This document shows positions 16,330-24,300 of a DNA stretch of 48,213 nt, piece by piece. Source of the DNA: Bacillota bacterium (lineage in GTDB: Bacteria; Bacillota; SHA-98; UBA4971); the NCBI GenBank assembly GCA_014360195.1, contig JACIXY010000018.1:15460-63672 (forward strand), written 5' to 3'. The translations under genes were made by a program, and so were the position numbers. The first letter of the stretch is position 1. Each line of letters starts with the position of its first letter. The notes under the pieces were generated by a model that saw only the letters and a list, made by a program, of their open reading frames with translations, had not been told where the DNA came from and made no database searches.

Positions 16330-17530
16330 TGAACGTGCCTCCAGTACCGACCCCGAGGGAAGAAGCGTTAAGAACCCCAGGAAGCGGTTGGACCGGTTCT
16401 GTGAGGGTGAACCTTCCTTGCGATACCCATTGCTTCAAGATGTTAGCGATCTCTCTCGCCTTGGCATAACTGGATAACGGAACCGTAGGCACTTCCCTAC
16501 CGAGAACGGTGATGGTGCCCGCTCTAAGCTGAGCATAGGTGACTTCGCCCAGGATTCTAGGCTCGTTCGAGGGATAATCAACGCTATAGTCAACGACTGG
16601 GGCCACTATGTCTTCGTCCCTCACCGTGGTGTACTCGAGTATCTCCTCGTCTAGGATGGGAATTGGGATTCCCACTCCAACCACCAGGGTTGCGCCATAT
16701 CCTATGAAGCTTGCACCCACCAGCCAGTCAGGGCTCATCCCCTTGAGGTCGCCTATCACCGCGAGGGTGCCCGCGGCGGCTTTGGGGACACCATTTGGGC
16801 CCCTTGGGACATCAGGAGAATGTTGAGAACCATGCCACGCCACATAGCCGACTCCTCCACCCAGGAATACCCGGGTACCGACACCGATGGTCTTGTAAAA
16901 CGGGTCGTTCAGGAGAGGGCTCAACTGCCCGGCGCTGGAATAGCTGGCCGATCCTAAATCGGGCTTGAGCACTCCCATGTAGGTGTAGATAGGCCTGTCA
17001 GAAAGATTCACCGCCACGTTGTAGTTTTGGTAAGCGTTGCGCGGATTGAAGAGGGTAGCATAGCTGAGGTCATGTATAGTTATCATCTTCCTCAGCTCTT
17101 TTCGCGGGTAACAATCAGTTCCATAAGCGGTGGCAACGAGCTCGATCTCTTTGCCCGCGACAAGGTCTGAGATGACGTGTCCGCCCCCGTAGAGGAATTG
17201 ACCCGGATAGGAACTATTGAGCGGGTCATCGTCACGGAGCTCCGTCGCACCTATATATGCATCTGCGGCTGCCAGGCCAGCATAAGCCCTTACACCGTTC
17301 AGCCACACGTTTTGCATCTTAATGCGAGGCCTGGAATGACCGAAATTGAGGAAGGCTCCAGACGAGCACATAGGGCCGAAGGTTCCTGTGGTGACCACAT
17401 CGACTTCTGCCGCCGCCTTCCTTACACCTTTTTCGCGTGCGATGGTTATTACTTCTTCGGCTGTGACTACCACGGCCTTCCCTTGCTTTATTTTCTCGTT
17501 AATCTCCTGAATTGTTTTCCGTCTTGCCAT
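16316..17530 (-). CDS. Homocysteine biosynthesis protein (COG1900/DUF39, aspartate-semialdehyde sulfurtransferase)
   Basis: A 404-residue protein of the HcyBio/DUF39 family. Methanogen members convert L-aspartate semialdehyde and sulfide to homocysteine through enzyme persulfides. The two cysteines expected in the family are visible: C55 in TTGTFGPMCSSG and C140 in ATAYGTDCYPRKE. Glycine-rich stretches such as GVGIPIPIL and FLGGGVGYVAWHGSQH also match. No C-terminal CBS pair is present. Its neighbours (ferredoxin, COG2122, homocysteine S-methyltransferase) complete a sulfide-to-methionine route. Confidence 0.9.
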   Translation of the reverse strand: MARRKTIQEINEKIKQGKAVVVTAEEVITIAREKGVRKAAAEVDVVTTGTFGPMCSSGAFLNFGHSRPRIKMQNVWLNGVRAYAGLAAADAYIGATELRDDDPLNSSYPGQFLYGGGHVISDLVAGKEIELVATAYGTDCYPRKELRKMITIHDLSYATLFNPRNAYQNYNVAVNLSDRPIYTYMGVLKPDLGSASYSSAGQLSPLLNDPFYKTIGVGTRVFLGGGVGYVAWHGSQHSPDVPRGPNGVPKAAAGTLAVIGDLKGMSPDWLVGASFIGYGATLVVGVGIPIPILDEEILEYTTVRDEDIVAPVVDYSVDYPSNEPRILGEVTYAQLRAGTITVLGREVPTVPLSSYAKAREIANILKQWVSQGRFTLTEPVQPLPGVLNASSLGVGTGGTFNGGK

Positions 17531-17816
17531 ATGTCACACCCCATAAACGTAGGCTATTCCACTCGGACCCCTGGTGTTTTCCCAGCGGCAGTCAGTCTGA
17601 TCGTGCATAACGGCCGTTTTCTGGAACTCCAGTGCACTGGGTTGTGGTGGCATAAGGTGGAGAAAACCACCAGCCCCCTGATCTCATTGCGCATAGAACC
17701 CATAGATAACCAAGCTCGTACTTGCAAGCTGCATGCGCCGCGGAAGACATGGCTTGCGGACCGGCGCACGGGAAACACACGGCCATCGCTTCGACTCCTG
17801 AGGTGGTTGTCAATAG

Positions 17817-18728
17817 TTACAACCGAAGCTTCCACTTGATGCATAATCTCTGGAAGACCTCGTTTGCCGTTGCAGGCTCACGCAACTTTCCGAGCCGACG
17901 CCGGATAGCCCTGATGTGTTCCGGTGTGGTGCCGCAACAACCACCTACGATGCTCGCACCGGCTCGAACGAGCTCCTCTGCATGCTCTGCCATGGTCTCG
18001 GGTGTTTCCGGGTAAACGATAACCCCATCGACAAGCTCCGGCAGACCCGCGTTGGGCTCGGCGGATATAGGAATGTCACTGACCTTTGACATCGCGTGGA
18101 TGACCCCCACCATCTCGGAGGGGCCGACCGAGCAATTTGCACCCACTGCGAACGCCCCCAAGGTTTGGCTCACAGCCACCGCGGTAACAGGATCGTCTCC
18201 CATGACGGTCCGACCACCGCGGTCGAAGGAGAGGTGGCATATGATCGGCAGATTTGTCGTATCTCTGGCTGCCATCAAGGCGCACTTGGCTTCGTCCAAG
18301 GAGGACATGGTCTCAATTGATATGATGTCAGCTCCGGCATCCTGAAATGCTCGGACTTGCTCCTTGAAGGCCTCGTAGCAGGTATGAAAATCAACATCGC
18401 CTAGAGGCTCCATTAGTCTACCTGTCGGCCCCATCGAAGCGGCTACGAAAACATCCATGCCCTCTGTGGCTTCCTTGGCGAGTCTAACCCCGGCGTAGTT
18501 AAGTTCGTAAGCCATTTTCGAGAGACCGTAACTGCCGAGCTTGATCCTGTTTCCGCCGAATGTGTTGGTCTCCACAATATCTGCACCTGCTTTTGCGTAG
18601 GACCGGTGTATCTTCTTAACCCAATCAGCGCGGGACACATTCAGAAGTTCCGGGCACTCTCCGGGTTGCAACCCAAACGTCTGAAGCATTGTCCCCATGG
18701 CCCCGTCCAAGAATAATAAGTCCCTCAT
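17817..18728 (-). CDS. Homocysteine S-methyltransferase (MetH N-terminal-type)
   Basis: A 303-residue protein equal to the zinc-binding homocysteine domain of cobalamin-dependent methionine synthase. The N-terminus has LFLDGAMGTMLQ, and the zinc ligands are C199 (GANCSVGP), C264 and C265 (GGCCGTTP). ATG 18728 has GAGGTGG upstream. There is no pterin or cobalamin domain, so the methyl group must come from a separate corrinoid protein or another donor. A SAM-I riboswitch lies about 570 bases upstream on the same strand and 286 bases separate it from COG1900 downstream, so control by SAM is likely. Confidence 0.92.
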   Translation of the reverse strand: MRDLLFLDGAMGTMLQTFGLQPGECPELLNVSRADWVKKIHRSYAKAGADIVETNTFGGNRIKLGSYGLSKMAYELNYAGVRLAKEATEGMDVFVAASMGPTGRLMEPLGDVDFHTCYEAFKEQVRAFQDAGADIISIETMSSLDEAKCALMAARDTTNLPIICHLSFDRGGRTVMGDDPVTAVAVSQTLGAFAVGANCSVGPSEMVGVIHAMSKVSDIPISAEPNAGLPELVDGVIVYPETPETMAEHAEELVRAGASIVGGCCGTTPEHIRAIRRRLGKLREPATANEVFQRLCIKWKLRL

Positions 18729-18814
18729 TCTACCACCTCGATTGCTCCTTAATTACCCCCCTGGTCTTGATGTCTCCTCAGCCTGTGTTGTCGAGAGCAA
18801 AGCGAGTGCCGACC

Positions 18815-19013
18815 TTAAGTGAGGGTGCGTTAGCCCTTGTCCCTTTGCCAGTAGTTGGCGGGTTGCCGGTGTTACACTCGGGGACGGCGCCCCAAGCGGG
18901 GCGCGCTTCGCCAAAATCCGGCCCGTCGGGCAAGTGCCCGGATCTTGACACCCCTCGTGCAAGCACCGGTAACCCCTCCCAAAAGTCGGGAGCATTTCCG
19001 CACCCCCACTTAA
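18815..19013 (+). repeat. Structured dispersed repeat, copy B (most complete)
   Basis: The outer inverted repeat TTAAGTGAGGGTGCG (18815-18829) pairs with CGCACCCCCACTTAA (18999-19013) with one mismatch. The inner repeat GGTTGCCGGTG (18861-18871) pairs with CACCGGTAACC (18964-18974), also with one mismatch. Internal hairpins lie between (GGCGCCCC/GGGGCGC; ATCCGG/CCGGAT). Short GACCT motifs flank it on both sides in inverted orientation. No ORF is convincing. Confidence 0.8.
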
Positions 19014-19296
19014 CGAGGTCTCTGGGAAAGCAGCCCTGGTCGCCTTGAGTCGGAGCTGCCCAGAGAGGGAGGCCCGAAAGGAACCGCTCGCGTTCGGATG
19101 ACTCGGCTCCACTCGCCGGGTGTTTCAGAGACCTCCTTGACTTGACTTTGACAGTCGGCGATTGCGATCCACGGTGGCTGCACGGCTGAGGGCCCCTGAG
19201 AGTTTCTAACTCCCAAGGTTGGGCCGCGTGACAAATCCAGCACAGGCAGCACTCACAGAGATTGCTGTCAGGTTCTCGTTTGAGCTAGCGTACGCT
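19014..19296 (-). other. Long leader between riboswitch terminator and repeat B, no gene seen
   Basis: It holds several hairpins, for example TTGAGC/GCTCAA near 19282-19300 and a stem between about 19020 and 19080, but no recognisable ORF or second riboswitch. Together with repeat B it separates the SAM-I riboswitch from the S-methyltransferase start by about 570 nt. Confidence 0.5.
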
Positions 19297-19336
19297 CAAG
19301 TAAAACCTTCGGCCTCTCCCGAGATTGGGAGAGGCC
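19297..19336 (-). terminator. Riboswitch expression-platform terminator
   Basis: Minus-strand stem of 10 perfect pairs: GGCCTCTCCC (19336-19327) with GGGAGAGGCC (19320-19311), 6-nt loop, followed by AAGGTTTTACTT. It stands about 35 bases after the SAM-I aptamer, the normal arrangement for SAM-dependent termination. Confidence 0.85.
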
Positions 19337-19370
19337 GTCGTGTTCATCCGCTTAGATGTAGACATCCTCC

Positions 19371-19517
19371 CTCCCATCTCTCAGAACCGGCGTCTCGTAA
19401 GACCAGACGTACGTGGCTTACGCGAGCTCGCTCTGCAGGACTTGGCACCACTGCGGCACACAGGCCGCCGGTTGCCGGGTTTCATCGGGCCAGTCCCTCC
19501 ACCACTCTTGATGCGAG
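19371..19517 (-). promoter_or_regulatory. SAM-I (S-box) riboswitch aptamer
   Basis: The minus strand carries the conserved S-box blocks in order: CATCAAGAGTGGTGGAGGGA, then GGCCCGATGAAACCCGGCAA, then GGTGCCAA and finally CTGAGAGATG. P1 pairs CTCGCATC (19517-19510) with GATGGGAG (19378-19371) with one mismatch. High SAM is expected to favour the terminator that follows and switch off the downstream methionine genes. Confidence 0.95.
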
Positions 19518-19564
19518 GCTAGTTGCTATTCGCTTTTCAATCTGAAGAAAAGGTTATTGCCCTC

Positions 19565-19593
19565 ATTATATTCCGGGCACCCCAGCCTGTCAA
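19565..19593 (-). promoter_or_regulatory. Consensus sigma-A promoter for the S-box transcript
   Basis: TTGACA (19593-19588) and TATAAT (19570-19565) on the minus strand, 17 bases apart, match the consensus perfectly. It lies between the upstream methyltransferase stop and the riboswitch, so the two methyltransferase genes are separate transcription units. Confidence 0.92.
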
Positions 19594-19674
19594 CGGGTTT
19601 TCGGCAGTGACTTTTGAAAAACCGCGCATCACGGGTTTCTCTGAACGTTTGCTCTGTCTCAAGATCATCAACCC

Positions 19675-20487
19675 CTATAGGGAAGGAGAGCCTCCGGTTA
19701 GCTTCTTGTTTCTGTATGCGGAGATATAGTCCATGCAAAACTCATCCCTGCCGAGCAGGGCCTCAGCTGCGTATACCGCGGCCAGAATCTCCCTGTCCAG
19801 CGGGTCCAGGATGACGCTATCCAGGCCTGCACCCATCAGAATACAAAGAAAGGTCCTGTTCAGGAGCTTCCTGCAAGGAAGGCCAAATGATACGTTGCTG
19901 AGGCCGCAAATGGTGTGTACTCCTGGAATCCTTTGCCTAATTCCTCTTACAGTATCCAATGCTACAGTTCCATCTTTAGGAGACACACTTACGGGGCGTA
20001 CTATGGCGTCGAGGTAAATATCATCCCGTGGAATGCCGTCTTCTGTAAGCCTGGAGGCCAGGTGTTCGGCGATAGCGATCCTATCGTCAGCGTTATCAGG
20101 GACGCCTTTTTCGTCCATGCACAGCGCTACAACGGAGGCACCATAACACTTGACGAGGGGAACTATTCTTTCGTATCGTTCCTTCTCGGCCGTTATGGAG
20201 TTGACCATCGCCTTCCTGTGGCAGACCTTAAGCGCGGCTTCTATGGCCCGAGGGTTTGGGCTGTCGATGCAGAGCGAGGCATGCACAACTTCCTGAATAG
20301 TATTCACGAGCCAAACCAAGACCTCAGGCTCCTCTACCCCAAAGGTGCCTGCGTTTACGTCGATCAAACTAGCTCCTGCCAGGGTCTGTTTCTTCGCTAT
20401 ACGCTGGATGAAAGCTACATCCCGTGCTTTGACCGCAGCCTCTACCGTGGACCTACTCGTGTTCAAGAGTTCCCCAATGATTAGCAC
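19675..20487 (-). CDS. Methyltetrahydrofolate:corrinoid methyltransferase (pterin-binding, AcsE/MetH domain-2 type)
   Basis: A 270-residue TIM-barrel pterin-binding protein. It begins MLIIGELLNTSR and contains SLIDVNAGTF, LCIDSPNP, MVNSITAEKE and ICGLSNVSFGLP, all typical of methyltransferases that move a methyl group from methyl-THF to a corrinoid. GTG start at 20487 with a weak ribosome binding site. No corrinoid-binding protein is encoded nearby. Next to a stand-alone homocysteine S-methyltransferase it looks like one module of a split methionine synthase; a Wood-Ljungdahl or demethylation role is an alternative. Confidence 0.88.
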   Translation of the reverse strand: MLIIGELLNTSRSTVEAAVKARDVAFIQRIAKKQTLAGASLIDVNAGTFGVEEPEVLVWLVNTIQEVVHASLCIDSPNPRAIEAALKVCHRKAMVNSITAEKERYERIVPLVKCYGASVVALCMDEKGVPDNADDRIAIAEHLASRLTEDGIPRDDIYLDAIVRPVSVSPKDGTVALDTVRGIRQRIPGVHTICGLSNVSFGLPCRKLLNRTFLCILMGAGLDSVILDPLDREILAAVYAAEALLGRDEFCMDYISAYRNKKLTGGSPSL

Positions 20488-20901
20488 GATTGTTCACCGC
20501 TCTTTATCCTTCTGCACTTGCCTGGATACAGGAACGCTTATCCTGTAAGTGCCTGCGCAAGACCTGCTCTCGCAGCACGTGTCCTATGCAGCACACCTCC
20601 ACGGTGTTGCAGACAGCGGCTCCGACCTGACCTGCGCTTGGAAACGGGTCATCTGTCGCGCGGCGCAGCGGGCCTGTCTCGGTCCGTGGCTGGTCAGCCA
20701 GTCGGGGGTTCTCCGGAACTCGCTCTTGCCAAGCACTCCCTACTGGTCTTCCCCCTGCAACGCTTGTTATCGCAATGATAGTCGTGATTCCGTGGTATTG
20801 CAAGGCCAATGCTTCCAAATCGGCGACATGTTTCGGAGCCGAACTCTAAGTAGTAGATCGTCACAAGTTTGCGCTGCTTTCCAGTGTGCAAGTCCTATCC
20901 A
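20488..20901. other. Intergenic stretch, possibly decayed coding sequence
   Basis: A minus-strand frame at 20504-20818 reads for 104 codons (HGITTIIAITSVAGG, later AAVCNTVEVCCIGH), but I recognise no family and the start lacks a ribosome binding site. It must contain the leader of the methyltransferase gene. Confidence 0.35.
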
Positions 20902-21014
20902 GGGTTGCCGGTGTTGCACTCCGGGGACGGCGCGCTTGCGGCGCGCCTCGTTCGAATTTGGCGTACGGGCTGGCCAAATTCCAGGCGCCCCGCCCTAGGA
21001 AGCACCGGCAACCC
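20902..21014 (+). repeat. Structured dispersed repeat, copy C
   Basis: Bounded by a perfect 12-bp inverted repeat, GGGTTGCCGGTG (20902-20913) and CACCGGCAACCC (21003-21014). Internal hairpins are GGCGCGC/GCGCGCC and GAATTTGGC/GCCAAATTC. The block CTCCGGGGACGGCGC is shared with copies A and B. Confidence 0.85.
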
Positions 21015-21054
21015 CAACACCTCGGAAAACGAGAGAAAAATAATGACCTCATAC

Positions 21055-21717
21055 TTAGTCGGGTGTAGCGCCTGTCGTATCGGGCGAGTCAGTCGCTTTC
21101 ACCGGAGCCCCGCAACACTTCTTGTACTTTTTGCCGCTACCGCAAGGGCACGGTTCGTTTCGGCCCACCTTTCGACCCACCCTTCTCGGCCCCTCCACGC
21201 CTGCTGTCCTGGGGTAACCTTGCTCATTCCATTTCTCGACGTACCGCGCCAACGCAGTCTCGTCTGAGAGATCAACTCCGTCCCGAAGGGCCCCCACGAA
21301 CACCGTTTTTGCTAACCCCCAATTGTCCGGCTGGTTTGCCCGCCTGATCATATCGCCAGCTACTTTTCGAAGCCGCCTGGTCAGCTCCGCGGCGTTGGTG
21401 ATGCGGCCGTTCCGCTGGAGGAAGGCAAAAAACGCCGTAAGCACTGGCTCTACTGCTTCATAGAACTCAGGCCCGGAAAGCACCTTCCTCGGAAACAAAT
21501 CCAGGCAGCACTCTGCCAGCGCGCCCGCGCTCCACTTCTCTGGTGTCTCCAGGAAATAGTTGTACATCAGCTCGGCGAAGACGTCGATGATGAACCCGCT
21601 TTCCTCCCGTTCGGCGGCCGATAGGCAGGAATACTCCGTGCTCTCCTCGAATTCATCAACCCACGTGGAGACCCTGTCTTTTATTTCCTGGAGCACGGTG
21701 TCCGAATACTTCTCCAT
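21055..21717 (-). CDS. SEC-C metal-binding domain protein
   Basis: A 220-residue protein whose end (about residues 187-206) is a SEC-C zinc motif, [18 protein letters not shown]. The rest is mostly helical and unrecognised. SEC-C motifs bind zinc and often mediate binding to the ribosome or SecB when on SecA; in small proteins like this the role is unknown. AGGAGTG precedes the ATG. It lies 69 bases downstream of a broken TPR gene on the same strand. Confidence 0.8.
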   Translation of the reverse strand: MEKYSDTVLQEIKDRVSTWVDEFEESTEYSCLSAAEREESGFIIDVFAELMYNYFLETPEKWSAGALAECCLDLFPRKVLSGPEFYEAVEPVLTAFFAFLQRNGRITNAAELTRRLRKVAGDMIRRANQPDNWGLAKTVFVGALRDGVDLSDETALARYVEKWNEQGYPRTAGVEGPRRVGRKVGRNEPCPCGSGKKYKKCCGAPVKATDSPDTTGATPD

Positions 21718-21786
21718 GCCACATCACACTCCTGTGGGGAAGGCCCGCTATCCGCATGAGATTCTCCCGTTTCTGCGCCGGCGGCC

Positions 21787-22212
21787 TCATTCAGCATCTT
21801 CCTCTCCCGCATGCACTCCCCGCATAGCCTGGGATAGCTTCACGTTGAGGGAGATAGGCTTGTCCTCCTGTTCTTCGCGCCAGGACTCCGGAAGGGCGTC
21901 CGCGACTTGACTGGGAGATGTACCTCTGCATTTTCTTTGCGTCCCAATGCTGCGAGGACTTGCGCCGCGAGGGCGCGCGAACGAATTGGGCAGGTCAGCC
22001 TCAAGGTTGGGCGTGAGGACCCTTAAGGCTCCGTCACCGTCTCCCTGCTGAAAGCGGCACACAGCCAAGTTGTTGAGGGAGGTCGGGCTCGGATCCGTCT
22101 TAGCAAGCTGCTTGAATATCCTTTCAGCCTCCTTGAATTCCTGGTGGTTCGGGTGTTGCAGGCCTTTGGCCCCCAAAGCATCAATCTCCTCGGAAGCGTC
22201 CGTGCTTACCAC
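21787..22212 (-). pseudogene. TPR-repeat protein gene with two compensating frameshifts
   Basis: The start (EFKEAERIFKQLAKTDPSPTSLNNLAVCRFQQGDGDGALRVL region) is a TPR-like helical repeat. After LPNSFAR the frame turns to low-quality sequence, while the adjacent frame reads LAAQVLAALGRKENAEVHL, a good continuation. The original frame then resumes at SQVADALPESWREEQ. This implies two small indels about 75 bases apart, or assembly errors. TPR modules mediate protein contacts; it probably formed an operon with the SEC-C gene. Confidence 0.6.
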
Positions 22213-22517
22213 TCCTCACGGGTTTACTCCTTCCACATTTGCGTCGCATCACATGCAGCATCATATACCGCGAGGCCGTCCCACATCCCGCGCTCCTTGG
22301 TTCTCGTCCTTATCTTCGGTCTCTCCCTTCGCGCCGAAGCTTGCAAACCCGTTCACGTGCAGCGGACAGGAGGATGTCCCAGAGTTCGTGGAATTTGAGG
22401 TAGCAGCTCCCGGCGCCGTTGTGGTAAGAGGGAATTGCAGAGATAAGGAGGGAACCACCGATGTCAGCATACCACGCTGCATCTTTCGCCGCGGGGACCT
22501 GCCAGGGATCGTTATCG
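22213..22517. other. Intergenic region between the mrp and TPR genes, no supported gene
   Basis: One minus-strand frame without a start codon reads YLKFHELWDILLSAARERV and could be a decayed coding piece. Nothing else is recognisable. Confidence 0.35.
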
Positions 22518-23510
22518 TTACTGCACCTGCGCCTCGGCCTCCTTGGCCTTGAGCTTCTCCATATGGTCTACGATTTTCACTATAAAGTCTACGATGCCGT
22601 CGAACCCCTCTGGCGTGTAGTCTTCGATCCGACCTTCGTCGCACAACTCCGAAAGCTTCGGGTCAAGCGGCAGCGTGGCAAGAAGAGGTATGTCCGTAGC
22701 CTCCACCACAGCCTGACCCTTGCTCGCACCGAAAACCTCGTGCTTACAGCCACAGTGTGGACATACAACATGGCTCATGTTTTCCACGAGGCCAAGGACA
22801 TGGGTCTTCAAGATCCTTGCCATCTTGATGGCCTTCTTTACCACCATGACGGCGAGGTCCTGAGGTGATGAAACTATCACTATCCCGTCAAGGGGCAGCG
22901 ACTGCATGACGGTGAGCGGCGCGTCCCCGGTGCCCGGCGGGAGATCCACGAAAAGGAAATCGAGATCTCCCCAGATGACGTCTGTCCAGAACTGCTTCAC
23001 GACGTTCGCGATTATCGGTCCGCGCCATATAACGGGGTCATCCTCGTGCGGAAGGAGTAGGTTGATTGACATCACAGGTATTTTCAAAGTCTCGCTTTGC
23101 ACCGGAAGCAGCCCAAACTCAAAGCTATCGGCGTGCTTCTTGATCCCGAACATCTTTGGGATGCTCGGCCCGGTTATGTCAGCATCGAGCACCCCGGTGC
23201 TATAGCCCTGCCTCGCGAAGGCGGTGGCAAGAAGGGCCGTGACGGAGGACTTCCCAACGCCACCTTTTCCGCTCATCACCGCTACAACATGTCGGACGTT
23301 GTTGAACTGGCCCTGAGGTAGCTTCTCGATGGCGGACTTCGCCTTATCAGAATGGGCGTTATCGTCCTGCGCTCGCCCGTGTTCGAGTGGGCACGTGCCG
23401 TCCGTTGCCGCCTGGCACGAACTGCAATTCTCGGACGTGCAGGTTCCCGGGGACCCTGCTTCTAGCTTGCGGTTTTCTCCTGTTCGGTGGCCGGTTCCGA
23501 CTTCACTCAT
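22518..23510 (-). CDS. mrp: Mrp/Nbp35-type P-loop ATPase, iron-sulfur cluster carrier
   Basis: A 330-residue Mrp/ApbC-family ATPase. The deviant Walker A is SGKGGVGKSS (about residue 80), then DADITGPSIPKMFG and DLPPGTGDAPLT. The C-terminal cluster-binding motif CPHCGC is present. The N-terminus has four cysteines, C-x4-C-x2-C-x7-C (CTSENCSSC...GTC), recalling the N-terminal cluster of Nbp35, which most bacterial Mrp proteins lack. It would carry and transfer [4Fe-4S] clusters in the cytoplasm. It follows a cysteine-rich MerR regulator in an apparent two-gene operon and faces the NifX/MinD cluster. Confidence 0.92.
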   Translation of the reverse strand: MSEVGTGHRTGENRKLEAGSPGTCTSENCSSCQAATDGTCPLEHGRAQDDNAHSDKAKSAIEKLPQGQFNNVRHVVAVMSGKGGVGKSSVTALLATAFARQGYSTGVLDADITGPSIPKMFGIKKHADSFEFGLLPVQSETLKIPVMSINLLLPHEDDPVIWRGPIIANVVKQFWTDVIWGDLDFLFVDLPPGTGDAPLTVMQSLPLDGIVIVSSPQDLAVMVVKKAIKMARILKTHVLGLVENMSHVVCPHCGCKHEVFGASKGQAVVEATDIPLLATLPLDPKLSELCDEGRIEDYTPEGFDGIVDFIVKIVDHMEKLKAKEAEAQVQ

Positions 23511-23568
23511 TGGTCGCTATCCCGTCCCTTCTATAAAGCGCTCTTTCATCTACAAGAAGGCACACGCT

Positions 23569-23994
23569 TCACGAATCCTTCTTGAGTCTCGTGCAAGACT
23601 CGCATCCTGCCCGGTTCTTGTATATTGGGCACCCGCTGCACAGGTCAGCCTTGTCGAGCACCACGTGGCAATAAGTGCCCTCCTCCCTCCAGCAAGCCTT
23701 CGTGAGCATCCCAGGCTTTGTCGGTGTTCCGCCGGGGCAGTTATCCAGCCACCAGCACGGATACATCGCCACAACCTGCTTGACACCGGCGAGGTTCAGG
23801 CCCTTGCGATCAGTGAGATATCTAATGAATCTAAGCCGCCTGAGATCATTGGCGGAATACAGGCGATGCCCCTTCCTGCGAGACGGTTTTACGAGTCTCT
23901 GACGTTCCCAGATCCTGAGAGTCTCCGGGTGAACACGAAGGAGATCAGCAATGACCCCTATGGTGTAGACGGGCACATCATCATTGACGACCAA
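23569..23994 (-). CDS. MerR-family regulator with cysteine-rich C-terminus
   Basis: About 141 residues. The N-terminal winged helix is clear: PVYTIGVIADLLRVHPETLR, then RLYSANDLRRLRFIRYL. The C-terminal half has eight cysteines (YPCWWLDNC, KACWREEGTYC, LCSGCPIY, GCESC), suggesting metal or Fe-S cluster sensing. The start is uncertain: GTG 24003 lies inside the Shine-Dalgarno-like GGGGGAGGTG, so TTG 23994 is preferred. It is divergent from the DUF5320 chimera and directly upstream of mrp, so it may control both. Confidence 0.82.
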   Translation of the reverse strand: MVVNDDVPVYTIGVIADLLRVHPETLRIWERQRLVKPSRRKGHRLYSANDLRRLRFIRYLTDRKGLNLAGVKQVVAMYPCWWLDNCPGGTPTKPGMLTKACWREEGTYCHVVLDKADLCSGCPIYKNRAGCESCTRLKKDS

Positions 23995-24036
23995 GCGAGG
24001 CACCTCCCCCGGCTTGTCGACACCGCCTGGCTACAT

Positions 24037-24076
24037 CTTATACCTACAAATATGGTTTGTAAATACCTTCTATAAG
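24037..24076 (-). promoter_or_regulatory. Candidate MerR operator/promoter
   Basis: The dyad TACAAA-TATGG-TTTGTA (24045-24061) is perfect, and TATAAG (minus strand, 24042-24037) could be a -10 box. The position upstream of the MerR gene fits autoregulation. Unproven. Confidence 0.4.
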
Positions 24077-24222
24077 CCGCCCTGATAAGTCTTGAGGATA
24101 CTTCTCCTAGGCTTGCCTGGAATCATCCTCATTTCTCTGGGCGTGTAGCTCTCTTGCGCTTTCGGCCTGACCCGCAGGGCAACGAATACACCCCATTCCG
24201 GCCCTTTCCCCTGATTTCTTTA

Positions 24223-24251
24223 TTGACCAGCGGTCGGAAGAGGCCTATAAT
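24223..24251 (+). promoter_or_regulatory. Sigma-A promoter of the DUF5320 chimera gene
   Basis: TTGACC (24223-24228) and TATAAT (24246-24251) with a 17-base spacer. Directly downstream, ATGAACATATGCTTAAT resembles the imperfect palindromes bound by ArsR/SmtB-type winged-helix repressors. Confidence 0.85.
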
Positions 24252-24300
24252 GTTTATGAACATATGCTTAATATGCGCCCTGTATACGGAGGTGAACGTA

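Noticed and set aside
19010-19252. 80-codon minus-strand frame in the S-box leader
   Set aside because: No ribosome binding site, no family resemblance, and it runs into repeat copy B.
20940-20965. tRNA T-loop-like GTTCGAAT in repeat copy C
   Set aside because: The rest of a tRNA (acceptor stem, anticodon arm) cannot be folded, and the motif is absent from the other copies.
22261-22644. Minus-strand frame after mrp
   Set aside because: It overlaps the mrp C-terminus, has low-complexity Thr/Ser sequence and no recognisable family.
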